64,000 bases of DNA from Nymphaea colorata (lineage: Eukaryota > Streptophyta > Magnoliopsida > Nymphaeales > Nymphaeaceae): NCBI RefSeq assembly GCF_008831285.2, contig NC_045138.2, forward strand, positions 25,515,934-25,579,933. The letters are read 5' to 3'. Under the pieces are notes generated by a model. It saw only the letters and a program-made list of their open reading frames with translations, was not told the origin of the DNA and did no database searches. A program made the translations under genes and the position numbers. Position 1 is the stretch's first letter. Each line of letters starts with the position of its first letter. Positions 47,801-60,281 of the stretch are shown here, piece by piece.

Positions 47801-49286
47801 TTTTAAAGCAGCAGTTATAAACGCGATGTTTTTAAGCAGCAGTTATTATTTGATTTGATTTGATCCAGCGTTGTCTAAATATCTATAAAGATGCTGAAAC
47901 CTCTGTCTTCGTGTGCTCTTACTTTCCAAGCACGTTATGTTCCAAAAAATCTTGGATAACTTGAACACTTCCTTTCGAGGTGCTTCAAAATTATACTTAC
48001 AGAGGCCTTAGCTTCATCTTGAAATAATAGATGTATTTACCACACCTTGCTTGGTAGAAAGCACGTACTGGATTAGGATGGTATTAATGAAGATGGGTAC
48101 AATAGGATCAAGGTTGACATAGCACGAGAACAAAGGGAAGGATGTTTCTGGGAGTTGGAGACCTTCAAGCTGAGAAAGGTCAAAAGGATAATACCTGGAG
48201 TGTCTCTTGGCATGGACTGGTGCAGATGTGCCTAACCAACCCCAGCTTGTCAACAAAATGAAAACAAAACAAGAGATCTTCAATATAGAATGAAGATGAG
48301 AAAAGTAAGATGATAAAGCAATTGTCAACGACATTCGCAAGAAAATATAGTTGATAATGACCCATCTCTACCCGTCTCCACCCTCATCAACCTTCTCGCC
48401 TTTCAACTCCATGCCCATACAGCCAAAGGAGCAAGTAGGGTAGGTTGAAGTCCTTAACACATAACTCCACTACCAACATCAATGTAAGCATGTTTCTTAG
48501 TAAATAAGCAATGACAAATACATATTATACCTGTTGGTTTGCATCATCCTTTAAAACACGTTCTCCAGACACATTCCTAACGTGTACATAAATTAGAAAC
48601 ACCTTTTTGGACTCTGCATGTGGTCTGTGGGCTTATGCATGTGCGTATGTCCATGTATGTCCTATTTTACAAGTTCACGTAACATGTCTGGTAAATTTAT
48701 TCTTAGCCAATTATTTGCAAAAGAAAATGACTAGGAGTTTTCTTACACACGGATCATTGCATGTGGCTGCTGCTGCTTTAAAGCCTGCCATTCAGGCACT
48801 CGTGGTGGCTTCTCCATTATCTGTTACTAACTGCCACACCTTTGCAAAAGAAAAATCGATGAACTTAATGAGAGTTGCTAGTAAATGAGAAGGATCAGAA
48901 ACCGATACATGAGGGGGAATCGAGGAAGAAAATGCCTTGAAAAGTATTACAAGAGCATAAGCGGTTGATTGAATGAAGTGGGTTTAACTTTTAAGCAGGA
49001 AATGAATGGAAGGCAGAGAAGCAAATTGGGGAGGAAGCTTGCCTCCTAATAACTCCAGAATTTAGCAAGAGATTGCTAAGCAGGGAATTAGTATCTATGG
49101 TTTTAATGTTACAAAAGGGAAGCCATCCTCCGGAAAAGTAATTTTGTTGCCTATGCTGGATGGGAAAGTTGAGAGTGGGAAACAATATCTTTTCTCCCAA
49201 ACATTACTAACAAAAGAGAATTTTTATAATAAATATCTCCTAGGAACTTAAACTCTCTCTCTATAATAAATATCTCCTAGAAACTT

Positions 49287-49335
<49 letters not shown>

Positions 49336-50460
49336 AGCCCCTCCTTTTTTAATGGACACAAAAACTTTTCTCCTTCATCCAGCAGAGAAATAGGAAATTC
49401 AAGAATACAACAAGCTCCTTATTTTTCTTTTTTCTCTCCCTTCAACCTATAGATTAGCTTCTCAGTTCTCGCCGAAAACCACAAGCCACATATTTGTTGA
49501 CACGCCTCAACTGATAACTCCACTTTAGCAAGTTCATGTGCGTAACACCTCCATTTATTTTTCAACGTATTTCTGCCATGTCATTAGCATGTCAAAGTAT
49601 CATCAAACAGAAAGCCATCATGTAGCTTTTTTATGCTTGTGGTCTTTTCTTCACTCTTCTTTACATTGCCATAGTTTTGAAAAGGTGTTTCACATAAGGA
49701 AAGAAAATGAGAATACTTGTCAAAACTCAAAACGCATTTTGAGACCATATAGGCTGTGGTCCAAACATCATAGGCTCTTGTTCTTGTTGACGAATTTTCT
49801 TTGCTTCATAAAATTCCTGCTGTTCTACATTATCTTGGAGAGAGTAGATCACAGTGCAAATCCAAATATTTCACTTGTCACAATCATGCCATAAAAATAT
49901 ATTAATTGAACTAAACAAATTAAAGCAGGAAACATGCTTATAATAACTATCTACATCATTCTGTCATTAGTGTCCGATTCCATGCTCAAAAGACAACTCT
50001 GCATGTGCCTTATTATTTCAAGAAGTCTAACAGCCTCGTCAAGATAGATCCTACCATACAAAACAAGGGTGATATCCCTTGCGCACCAGAAGTCCCGTCA
50101 CTTTGGTATGCCAGCAATGGATGCATGCTCCAGGCATTCAAACCTACAACTCTTAATTTGGAGGCTTCAGGCAAACCCATATAGCCAGGTGTAAGCAATT
50201 CTTACAAGAAGAAGAGTAGAAGACCTTGTTCATTAATAACTAAGCAAGCTTGGTTGGGCTACCTAGTAGCTCTTTTAACATGGTAAACTTGAAACCAAAA
50301 CCAATTTATGTAGGCCCAAGCGCAATGCTAGGCTAATCAATTTTAATACATATATACAAGCCAAAACCAAGTGAAACAAAGTGCAAATCATTTGTCATGG
50401 AAAAAGGGCTAGCTGAGTGTTTGGATTCTCATCCCAAAAGGGTTCAGCAACACGGAAACA
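44881..50460. other. Intergenic with microsatellites
   Basis: No gene recognised. It holds (GT)n at 45900-45922 and (CT)n at 47472-47491. A short direct repeat with AACGCGATGTTTT lies at about 47790-47846, and a 35-bp direct repeat with TAATAAATATCTCCTAG at about 49226-49295 runs into (CT)n at 49290-49333. ORFs in this region are repeats or featureless. Confidence 0.5.
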
Positions 50461-50476
50461 AGATATACACAACCTC

Positions 50477-52550
50477 TTATGACTTCATAGCAATGTTGGT
50501 GCAGAATAGCATAAAAATTGTTGAGACTGTCACCTTAAGAAGTACAAGCTCATCATCCCTAGTATTGACATCACTTGCCACAAAAGTATGTGTTTGCAAA
50601 GAAAACACATTTTCTTGAGCTCCAAGAGTTTGACAGAAAGGCACATCGAATTGTAATATCTCCCGAGTAGGAACCAGAGTAAAAGTCAACTCAGAAGAAT
50701 GAATTTTGCTCCCTTTGACAAGTTTCAATAAAAGGCATCCAACATATTCACATAAAAGAGCTCAACAGGACATATAGTACGGCACATTTGAAATATATGC
50801 AGTTACGGCACAGTAATTTAATAGCCTCTAGCTTCTGTTTGAGTAAAACAAAGACGACCATGAGAAATATTTTCAACTATGCAACAAGCAACGAAAATCT
50901 GCCTCGCCTAAAGTCAATTAGAAGTCAGCAATATAAACTAGAAGAACCGCTTCCACCAAGACCAGTTAGGAAGACAATCAAAAGTATCTTGACATCAAGT
51001 TGTTAATTATTGGATCCTGCACCTTATTAATTCAGCCAGAAAATACATAAAATTCTCTTCAAATGACATCGTAGACCCAACTGGAGGAGAAAAAAGTAGA
51101 TGGGGAAGCATTTGTCAAAGGGCCTTTGCATGAGATGTCAAAAGAGTGGCTGTCTGAGATGTCTTTCAAAAGAGATAATGAAGAAAAGGGCGCACACTGT
51201 AATAATTTACATAACTAGAAGCAAAACAGCATATATGAGAATAGAAAGAAAATCAAGAAATGAGCCAAAATTTTTTCAACACGCCAACAGCCTTACATCA
51301 CAAACCTCAAAATCAAGAGTGCTCCTCTGATTTACATTATGCATCTCTTTCTCCACAACTCTCTCGATTGCCTCCAAATATCTAAAAGCTAGCCAATCAT
51401 GCAGGTCAAGTAGATCAAGCCAATTATTGGCAGCAAACCAGACACAGGAAAAGGCATGGCGACTCATTCCTTTTAGACAGTACATACCCCCGGATTCAAC
51501 CATCTATGCTCTGCTGCTTCATAGGTCCAATACATCTTTCGTTACCAGGTGATCAAGGAAAGAAAGAATTCAATACCTACCAATAAGCACCTTGTATGTG
51601 TTCAAGAAAGTGATATAGTGGAAGGGCAGGGAATACAGTTTGCAAATATGATCAAAATAAAAAGTATCCAGCACCATAACTCACAAGATTGTAGACCAAA
51701 AAAAAAATCCTTGGAAATATTAGAAAAGTTGAACATACGCATATCTAACTAATTTGGACAGTTAGAAGTTCTTCTAATCTAAACCTAGGTCAATAGTTGA
51801 TAAAATTATTAGGTAATGTAAATGCAATCAGAAAATACAACCACAAAGATACGAATAGCATGCTGGATCAGGCAAGGGGGTTCAATGTGGATGGTGATCA
51901 TGGATTTTCGATCAAAATAATCTATGTTTTATTTAAGAACTTGACTTAAGAGGCTCCAGTGAATGAAACAACTATAATACCACCAGAGTTTCAAGAGAAG
52001 GACCTTCCACGCACAAACGGTAAATGAGTCGCATGGTTAGCACCTGGCTTATTGCCATAGAATCTTGAAAGTGGCAGTATACAAGATTTGCAAAGATACA
52101 AATAACATGGCAGCAAAAGATGAGAAGTTTCCAATAAGGTAAAAATGAGTTCAAAATCACGAAAGTTCGTTCTTAAATTTCAAATCTTCATGATGTTCTT
52201 CAAAGACTCGAGCCAGAACTGCGGCAATAAACGACAGGGAGAAAAGGAAATGACATCTCAGTGGCGCCACCAAATAAAACTAAAAAAAAAAAAACCCAAA
52301 ACAGGGAAGAATGCGAAAGAACGAGCAGAGAAGGAAGAGGGAGATATCAAGAGAGATAAACCACAGGCGAAACTTCCATTAAACGAAATGGAAAACCAGC
52401 AAGCAACTAGCAGGACACCAAAAGCTAGACCGAAAAAGAAGATCAAGAAGAAGACAACGAGCTCGAAGCAATCGAAACCTCGATCGCGTATTTGGAAGGA
52501 CTCCCTTCCCTTCTCCCGCGCTCTCCATCTGGCTTTCCCTCTCCCTCCAT
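50477..52550 (-). CDS. Candidate multi-exon gene, product not recognised
   Basis: Two minus-strand segments look like real exons. One is about 50533-50775, with ELTFTLVPTREILQFDVPF and NVFSLQTHTFVASDVNTRDD, ending DDELVLLK|GTGACA. The other is about 51307-51500, with HAFSCVWFAANNWLDLLDLH and AFRYLEAIERVVEKEM, ending DFEG-type sequence at TTTGAG|GTTTGT. Possible further exons are 52030-52070 (after TTTCAAG|, DSMAISQ), about 52180-52225 (after GCCGCAG|, LARVFEEHHEDL) and a first exon 52479-52550 (MEGEGKPDGERGRREG...). I could not join them into one frame, so the model is incomplete. I do not recognise the family. It could also be a decayed gene. Confidence 0.35.
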
Positions 52551-54726
52551 CAGTTTGGGAATTGGGAGAGGGCGCGAAACCTGCGATACTAAATGCTCCG
52601 CTCAGTTACGGGTCGAGTATCTGGTTAACCCGAAATCCAACATGCGTTGATAAACGGGAAGCCATGGATAACCCGGCCCCTCTCAATTTTTTTGATTGAA
52701 ATATCAGCTTTAACGTGTCGTCCAAAATCTGCGTCAGACAATCACGTAGCGGAGCTGCTTGTTGGGCAGGGTGGGCCACTGTCCACACCAGCCCATGAAA
52801 AATGGCATTATAATGTGTCAATATTACATTATTATGACTCCACAATTATATAGAAGTCTTGGCTCTGCCATTGGTTAAATTAAATGACATATTGACGTGA
52901 AATTACTTACATTGATGGATTTTTTTTTGTGAGTGGGTATATCTAGTGATGAATTCATTAATTTCTAACAGCTTGTTGAAGATGGTAGAAATTTGTTAAT
53001 GTGGTAAAACTGGTTTGGTAGCTTTCATATTGAAGAACTACCGCACCTTTTTTTTTTTTTCCTACCATGAGGTTATGTGTTGGCCTCTAACACATTGTTT
53101 TGGTAGCGGCAGTAAATGAAAACCGCCGACAAACACATACGACCTATATATGTCAGCTTACAAGTAAGTTCGAAGTGGCTTTCATGCACTTAGTTGCTCT
53201 TAGAATACATGGAAACTTTGCCCAGACATGAAGAAATTTCCCAGCATATTTAGGCAGCAAAATACATGTACTTAACACCACTTTTCTAATTTTATACGGA
53301 TTCGCCCATAATTGGGATCGCGTTCAATAAGAAAACATTGTGTTCTTAGAACATACCAATTAAGAAATCAGGTTGGATTCATATAAGATTTAGTATTAAA
53401 TGTCATATAATTCGTTGTTCATAAATCTTGAAACTTGGTTCTTAACACATTGTATTGCAGCTCGGATTCAATTTAAAAGTGACATTTAAATTCGGATGTA
53501 AATTTCAAATTCAGATTATGAATTTGGATATGGTATTACACTTTTTCATTTGTCATGGACTCCCAATATGTGACTATCGAAAAAGCAGATATGGTTAAGA
53601 ATGCATCTTATTCAAATCGAATCTATTGACATCCCAGATACACGACCCAAAAACATTAGTTTTTGTTGAGTTAATTCCTACAAAATCTATTAAAATGGAG
53701 AAAAAAAAAAGAAGGCAGAGCGCCGAAATCACAAAAGCCTATACAGTAAGGACCCCCAACAAATTATAGAAGGCCATGCATAAAATTGTAGTAATTCGAG
53801 CACTTGGATTGAAGGACTGTTAGGAATAGATATAGATCTTCCATAGGAAGACAAATTGAAATGTCCAAAGTTTTGGAGAATATAAATAAGTTTCCTTAAT
53901 TTTGCTCTACCTAATGATGGAACCCGAAATGTTTGGCTAAGAGGCACTAGTAGGCTAAAACTTAAAGGGTTAATTGTCGGGGCAAAGCTAGAAATTTTTG
54001 CCTATAAGGCAATAAATATATATGTACAAATTTTCAATTGGCATCGGGGCAGTGACCCAAGTCTCATGGGGCTGATCCATATCATTAAACCCAAACCTAC
54101 CTAGATCCAATCATTAAAAGCAAGGTTTTAAAGTGGGCTCCATTGGGCATACGCCCTACGCAGCCCTCTCCTACCTCTGCTCCGGGTGCTTGTGCATAAA
54201 CAAAAGCAAATAAAGATATAGACATGCATAAATATGACAATTTTTATGGGCTGGTGCGAGCAATGGCCAACCTCATGTTTTACCCCATGTTCCTCCCTTG
54301 GGATCACCAGACAGAGATCCTCAATTAAGAAATGGGAGACCACTAGGGCAACGCACCACTGCAGATACTATAACACTATATATGTTCTTGTTTCAAATGG
54401 AGCCATTATGTCAAATGTTTGATTGTGAAATGTAAAGTCATCTATTACTATCTTATGTTCTTTCACTAATAATCAATTTGTTCTCCAAATATTTATTTGA
54501 TGAACATGCATTTTAGGTAGGAACACAATATTCTTGCTAAACACATTAGGGAAATTTCTTGGTGCTTTTGATCTGTTTTTTAATGCGGTGATGGTGCACC
54601 CAATGTGAACAAATATATAACCAACATATAGCATTTTGATTTTATGAAAGAAAATTTCCGAACTCTTCGGCATGGCGGAAAAGGACTCAATATCTTAACT
54701 TTTATTGAGAATGATATATATATATA

Positions 54727-54830
54727 GACCCCGGAGCATTACTCTGTTCGAGTACTGACTCCGGCCTCTCGGGAAGGAGAACCGGCACGCCCACCGAGAA
54801 ACGAGTCTCCACCCCGTCGGCGTTCTTATT
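54727..54830. other. Short GC-rich islet of foreign-looking composition
   Basis: About 100 bp (starting GACCCCGGAGCATTACTCTG and ending CCCCGTCGGCGTTCTTA) of GC-rich, non-repetitive sequence between AT-rich flanks, preceded by (TA)n. The composition resembles organellar DNA, but I cannot name a source gene. Confidence 0.4.
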
Positions 54831-57232
54831 GGATATAAATGAAATGGTATATGTTGAATCAGATCACGAGGATTGGCATTTCTTATTCTGATGGTGATTT
54901 TAAAATATATATCAATTAGGTTTTAAGAAGAAAGGAAATAAAAGGTTGGTAGAAATGAGTTAATATCAAAATCCAGCATTTCCAATATTAATAGGTCCCA
55001 TGGTTTCTCTTATCTTACATGTTGGTTGGTCGGCGTTCACAAGGATGATGGTTGCAGCCCTTTTATCGAGAGAAAGTTCAGTGCACACTATAACGCAATA
55101 AAGGAGGGAACAACATTTTGATAATTTGTTAAAAAAAATATGTTTTATTGTTTTTTATTTTTTTATTCTCACTTTTATCTTTATAATCTTTTTTAGTCTG
55201 TACAAAGACATTTTAGTCATATAACCAGCTTCAACCCCTGTCACCTCTCTCTCTCTCTCTCTCTTTCTCCCCTTTTCAAATACTGTCGTTTGCTAGACAT
55301 CAACCATTGATTTTTTTTTATGAAGACAACCATTTATTTGTTTTTTAATTATGACAGGTGATTTTCAGAACTTGATATGCCATAAGAAAAATTTTGAAAC
55401 TTTAGATACAGAAAATCAGAAATATGATCAAACTTTAGAAATAGTTAAATGCCACTTGCACATCGAAAACTGCAGAGTCCACTAAGGTAAACTTTGTTAT
55501 GATATCCACAATATGATCATAGGAAAACATAATCATATTGTAAAGCTAAATAATGCACATACACATTAGGGAAATATGATCATAGCATATCGGGACATGA
55601 TTCCAGACATCTTGGTGTACCTCACTGCTTGAATCAGTAGCTAAATTGTCAAAGTTGGTAACAGTGAGGATCTAATGTGCGTATCAAAGAGTATCAAATT
55701 ATATTGAATAAATCCAACAGTATGGATTGACTTCTAGCTCAGAAATAAATCTAAAAATAAGGACTTCATTTTTTATGTGCGCATTAGATTTTACAAGCAT
55801 CAAAGTTTATAGTGACTTTTATATACTTCTTAAAAAAAAAAACAAAAAGCTACCACACATATTATTCTTTAACCCTACATTTTTAAGCATAAATGGTAGG
55901 TGGGAAATGTAGCAACTTTAGCATTTTGAAAGGAGGATTGGGCCAAAGGCATTCTTTAGATGCTGGTCTTTAAAATGCATATTTTCAAACAGAAGGTTGT
56001 GTTCCATGTTCCTAAAATGCATGTTTTAAGAATTTCTATTCTAAGACCACGATGTGACAATCTCTGGTATCTAATAGTTTGATCTATGCATCACATCTAT
56101 AATCACATCGTATTTCCAAGAAGAAGAATTTAATGTCAAAATCATATTTTTTAAGAACATGTGTCCTCTCCTCCCATAACACGAAGTTCTCAGTACTAAA
56201 CAACCTCTTTAGTGATTGGGAAGAGATATCGTCAAGGAGATTGGTAGAAATGAGTATGGTTAAATGGGGAGACTTCTTGCTTCTGAATCTCTGATCAGTC
56301 CTGGTTTTCAGCTGGCGAATAAAGGTGCTTTGTGTAAAAGCTAACAAGTAACGGCAGAACATTTGATTTTTTTGCGAGAAAGGGATATCGTTCAAGTGAG
56401 AGAATGTTTTGAATGTGACGTCCAAGGCATTTTCAGAAGGAGGTGGGCTCCTTCTCTTAAAAGCGGCTGACTGTGGAAGACAAATTTTTTTCCAACTACT
56501 ATTTGCCATGGGGAAGACAATTCCTTTTTTACAGTAATATAGCATCTGTTGAACATCATAAACAATGTTATATCTCAAATATATATATATATATAAGAAG
56601 AAGAGGAAATCCTAGTTGCCATTAATTAAGATGCCAAGTTGGGAGACTCAGCAACATTGCTAGGAAAAAGCAAGGTAAGTCCTCCCTGAAACTGTGGAGA
56701 AATCATAGGCCCTTGTCGATGAGGAGTACTCTGATGTGGATGATTGCATCCTACATCCATTTCACAACCTTTTAAGACACAGTGAGCTCATGATCAGAAA
56801 GATCAGATCTTACTGGCAGTCGCGGTGAATGGAGAAAGGAACAGATGTTGATGAAGGTGGTACAAAGAATCGGCAACTAATTACACGAGAATGTGACCCT
56901 GGAGGAATACGTTGAATCCCATCGGCATCCTCCTTAGGACCTGGCTGGAGAGAACAGGTTATCAGCTCAACAACAAAAACCGGTTATCTCTCATGGGGAC
57001 GATCTTCATCAAATGACGTGATAGATTTTTTCTAACTACATTTTCAGGTGAGACGGGATTCCTCTCTGCCCTGCAAAACTTGTGTACTTTTTTCCATGCA
57101 AACAGGAACTTCCGGGTTTTGAAGATCAAATGCTGCTGCTCTTAGCACGGGTTGACGGACGGTTTTCCTTGACTCTGGTTTTTGTGCACTCACTGCAATA
57201 TACTTACCATTTTTGCACTAACCCCGTAGGTT

Positions 57233-57233
<1 letters not shown>

Positions 57234-57298
<65 letters not shown>
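57234..57298. repeat. Long (GA)n microsatellite
   Basis: About 65 bp of nearly perfect GA dinucleotides, the longest in the window. It encodes a spurious Arg-Glu run in an ORF at 57082-57312. Confidence 0.95.
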
Positions 57299-57299
<1 letters not shown>

Positions 57300-58639
57300 T
57301 TCGAATATGTAATAAACAAAGAGCTCATGAGTTGGGAAAACCGAAGAGAAAGGAAAAAGGAAAAGCAAACACGAAGAAAGAAAAGATCACGCATGAGACA
57401 TACGGATCACGCCTGTTAAAAAGGAGGCCGATGCGATTAACGACGAGAAAACCGAAAACCAAAGGAAAAGAAGGCTGCTTCTGCTCGTGGCGGTGGTTCA
57501 TTTACTCCTGTATTCAAAGCTTTAGTTGGTCTTTCTCTTCGAATTTTCCTTTTCCACGGGCTGCTGCATTGCAGTCCCGAGGAGAAAGTAAAAAAGCTGA
57601 TCAGATTTCAATGTCCACACAACAGCACTGCCCAACTAAAAATTTATCTTTCTCTCCCTTGAAACGTATGAGGAAAGGCGATGCCCGTTACCATCTTCTC
57701 CGTATCCAGTTTTAAGTTTCAAGAAAGAAGTTCACTGGAGATAAGTGGTAACGGATAAGATTAAAAAGGAAAAATAAGAGACGGCACAGAGAGCAGTGAA
57801 AGTATGTTTGCGCTTTTAAACTTAATTTAGAAAACTATAAACTTCAGTAAACATACGGATGTCACACGAAAGAATAACTTGGGCACGACCCCGAATAATA
57901 GAAGTACCTCCCTTTGAGAGTAGTTTTACTTTTGATTTGAGGGGTTTCTAGAAAATAATTATATACATGTGATTATGTGGAAATTTTAAAAACATATAAA
58001 TGAATAAAATAATTGTATTCTCTTACAAGTAAAACAAAAGGATGGTCTTCTCTCTATGTTTGAAAACATCTTTTTTTTTTAAGACATTCTTAATGCCGTT
58101 GAGTGTAAATTAAGACCAAATATAGAATATAGATTACTAAAAACGCTTGATAATAAAGAAAACCAATTGTGAGGATGAGCTAGACTCGCTGAATGCGTTC
58201 TGTTGCATATAAATACATATATATGCACACGTACACACACTCAGTCTTTCCAAAATAGCATTTGAAAACATTATGAATATATGAAAAAGGATTTTCCATA
58301 CAAATCATTGTCAAAGATTTTAAAAACCAAGAATCTCAATGTTTTTCCAGCAAAACTCATCTTACTTGTTTCGAAAACAAAATTTTTTATGCCAACTTCT
58401 ATGCTTTTAAATATGAGTAGCAAACTAATTGCATACTGTTAAAAAGGAGATGCCTAAAAGAACATACTTAGTTTGACACACACATATCTTAACATTGGCG
58501 AGAAATCATTCTTTTCAAGGTGTGTCATCTTTGGAGTTACTATCAACTCGCTCTCTTATATACACTACATCCATAATACTACACGACTATTTTTATATCT
58601 TGCATTGATTTAATGAGGAAAGATATATGAGACTGATCA

Positions 58640-58806
58640 TGGATTGTATCATTTTGTAGAGAGAGATAGAAAGAGAGAGAAGAGGGGGAGGTGGGGGTGG
58701 AGTAGGGAGACACGGGGTGCATCAGCCTCCATTGCCAACCGGAGGTAACTTTCATGGGTCTCGAACCTGAGACATATGCAGGTCCGACCAACTAGGCTAC
58801 ACACCA
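58640..58806 (-). mobile_element. tRNA-derived SINE
   Basis: On the minus strand an exact A box (TAGCCTAGTTGG, 58788-58799) is followed by an exact B box (GGTTCGAGACC, 58757-58767) about 20 nt on, the spacing of an RNA polymerase III internal promoter. The sequence after the B box is not a tRNA acceptor stem, so this is a SINE head plus body rather than a tRNA gene. The 3' end is uncertain; it runs into a (CT)-rich stretch. Confidence 0.7.
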
Positions 58807-59409
58807 GTTAATGGAGGGAGAGAGAGAGAGGAGAAAGAGAAAGAGGAAACTGGAAATGTCATAAAAAACAGCTGACAGGGAGATTAATGCAGAATTGAGC
58901 CACCAAAAAGCTCTGGCGATACAACTTTAATAATTCAGCTGCCACGCCTAATTTACCGGTTCATTAAAAACTATTGGATATCTGAACAAAGCAAGCTATC
59001 GTCTTTCAAAACTATCATACGTTTCTTCTTCTGTGAGTGAGAGTGCGTGTGCGGGAGCGCCCATTGTGCAAGGTTGCATGTATAAACAAATGAATCACGC
59101 ACATATATAAACGGAAAAAGAAAAAAGCGTTTAGTATGAGGAGAGCAGATCATGTAGGTGATATATTATTCTGGTACTCAACTATCTTGAACAACCAAAA
59201 GAAAAGTAGCAAATCAAATGATAATTGATGTTTCTCCTCATCACCACTATATTATTATTAATACAAAGCGACTTCTGAGACATTTATATGAAAGAACAAA
59301 ATAATGAGTGGAAGATTTTTCATATCCTTTTAATCCAAATCACAACCATAGAAAGGCACAACAACAATTGAAGATCATGTTATATATGGGGAATCGGGAG
59401 ATCAGATGC

Positions 59410-60255
59410 TTATAAGAATGAATTGGAGGGGCCATACCCTGGAAAATCCTGCCACTGCCCACCTACTAAAGAAGATCCACTACTGTTCCAGTAGCAGGCT
59501 CCGGCTGAAGGGGCGGCGCTGCTGTCGTATGCCGTCTGTGTCTCCGGCTTCAACGCCGGAGACCCACTAGCAGCAGCAGCTACATTTCCGGCGACGCCAG
59601 AAGACGGGAACGGTGGCAGCAGGTGAAGCAGTCCATCTTTGGTGCCAATGGAACCCTCGGCAGCATCAGCAACTCTCCATGATCCAATATCATTTACGAG
59701 TCCTTCTGGGACGTTGGGAAAGCTGGGTGGGGTATGTTCGGGTGCCGAGGCCACCAATGGCTGTTGATGATGATTGTTAAGAATGGCGCTATACTCCCCC
59801 ATGGTCATGCCATGACCGAATGGCGTCAAGCTGGAGAAGCTAGAAACTCCTGCGGAAAGCTTCACTCCTGTGGAAGATTGATCCATCAGAAATGGAGGTC
59901 TAATTGCACTGAAGAAGGGGGTGAGGAAGTCGGATTTGCCATCTTGGTGGGAAGAACTGGTAGGACTATCTGATACTAATCTCTTTGGGCGTTTCCCCCC
60001 TTTCCTGCAGCCTCCACCAACTGGAACATTCCTTAGAGTTCCTCCTTTGGTCCAGTACCTCCTGCAGGTCTTGCAGAAGTACCTGGGCTGGGAGAGGCTG
60101 TAGTTGTTGTAGTAACAAAACTTGGTGTTTAATGAATCACATCTGGGGCACTTCTGTGGCTGTTCAGCCTGGGGCTTAACTCTCCTAGTCTGTGCAGATC
60201 CTACCATCCCATCTGGGTTCTCCAAGTTTATTCCTCCTGTTCCCCTATCCTGCAT
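59410..60255 (-). CDS. Dof zinc-finger transcription factor 2
   Basis: One coding exon, 281 residues from ATG at 60253-60255. A splice acceptor (CTTTTTCAG|ATTCC, near 60281) lies just upstream, so a non-coding first exon farther upstream is likely. A longer in-frame ORF to 60339 crosses that acceptor and is rejected as the start. The Dof finger CX2CX21CX2C uses Cys36, Cys39, Cys61 and Cys64, with [19 protein letters not shown] and [17 protein letters not shown], then a basic GGKRPKR stretch likely acting in nuclear import. The C-terminal half is Ser/Pro/Gly-rich and ends [14 protein letters not shown]. It binds AAAG-core DNA by family. Outside the finger it is unlike Dof-1, so the two are not a recent tandem pair although 16 kb apart on the same strand. 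Confidence 0.93.
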   Translation of the reverse strand: MQDRGTGGINLENPDGMVGSAQTRRVKPQAEQPQKCPRCDSLNTKFCYYNNYSLSQPRYFCKTCRRYWTKGGTLRNVPVGGGCRKGGKRPKRLVSDSPTSSSHQDGKSDFLTPFFSAIRPPFLMDQSSTGVKLSAGVSSFSSLTPFGHGMTMGEYSAILNNHHQQPLVASAPEHTPPSFPNVPEGLVNDIGSWRVADAAEGSIGTKDGLLHLLPPFPSSGVAGNVAAAASGSPALKPETQTAYDSSAAPSAGACYWNSSGSSLVGGQWQDFPGYGPSNSFL

Positions 60256-60281
60256 CCTTTGCTCTTGTTTTCCTTTGGAAT

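Larger units (their letters stand above)
52551..58600. other. Intergenic, gene-poor
   Basis: No convincing gene. Contents include a GC-rich islet at 54727-54830 and (CT)n at 55243-55264. A 164-codon minus-strand ORF at 56084-56578 lacks recognisable features, and a long GA tract lies near 57.2 kb. Confidence 0.4.

Noticed and set aside
52145-52699. 184-codon plus-strand ORF, Lys-rich
   Set aside because: It is the antisense of the presumed 5' region of the candidate minus-strand gene, with biased composition and no domain.
57082-57312. 76-codon ORF with a long Arg-Glu run
   Set aside because: Direct translation of the (GA)n microsatellite.
58743-58800. tRNA gene on the minus strand
   Set aside because: The A and B boxes are exact, but the acceptor and anticodon stems cannot be paired and the sequence continues as a SINE body.
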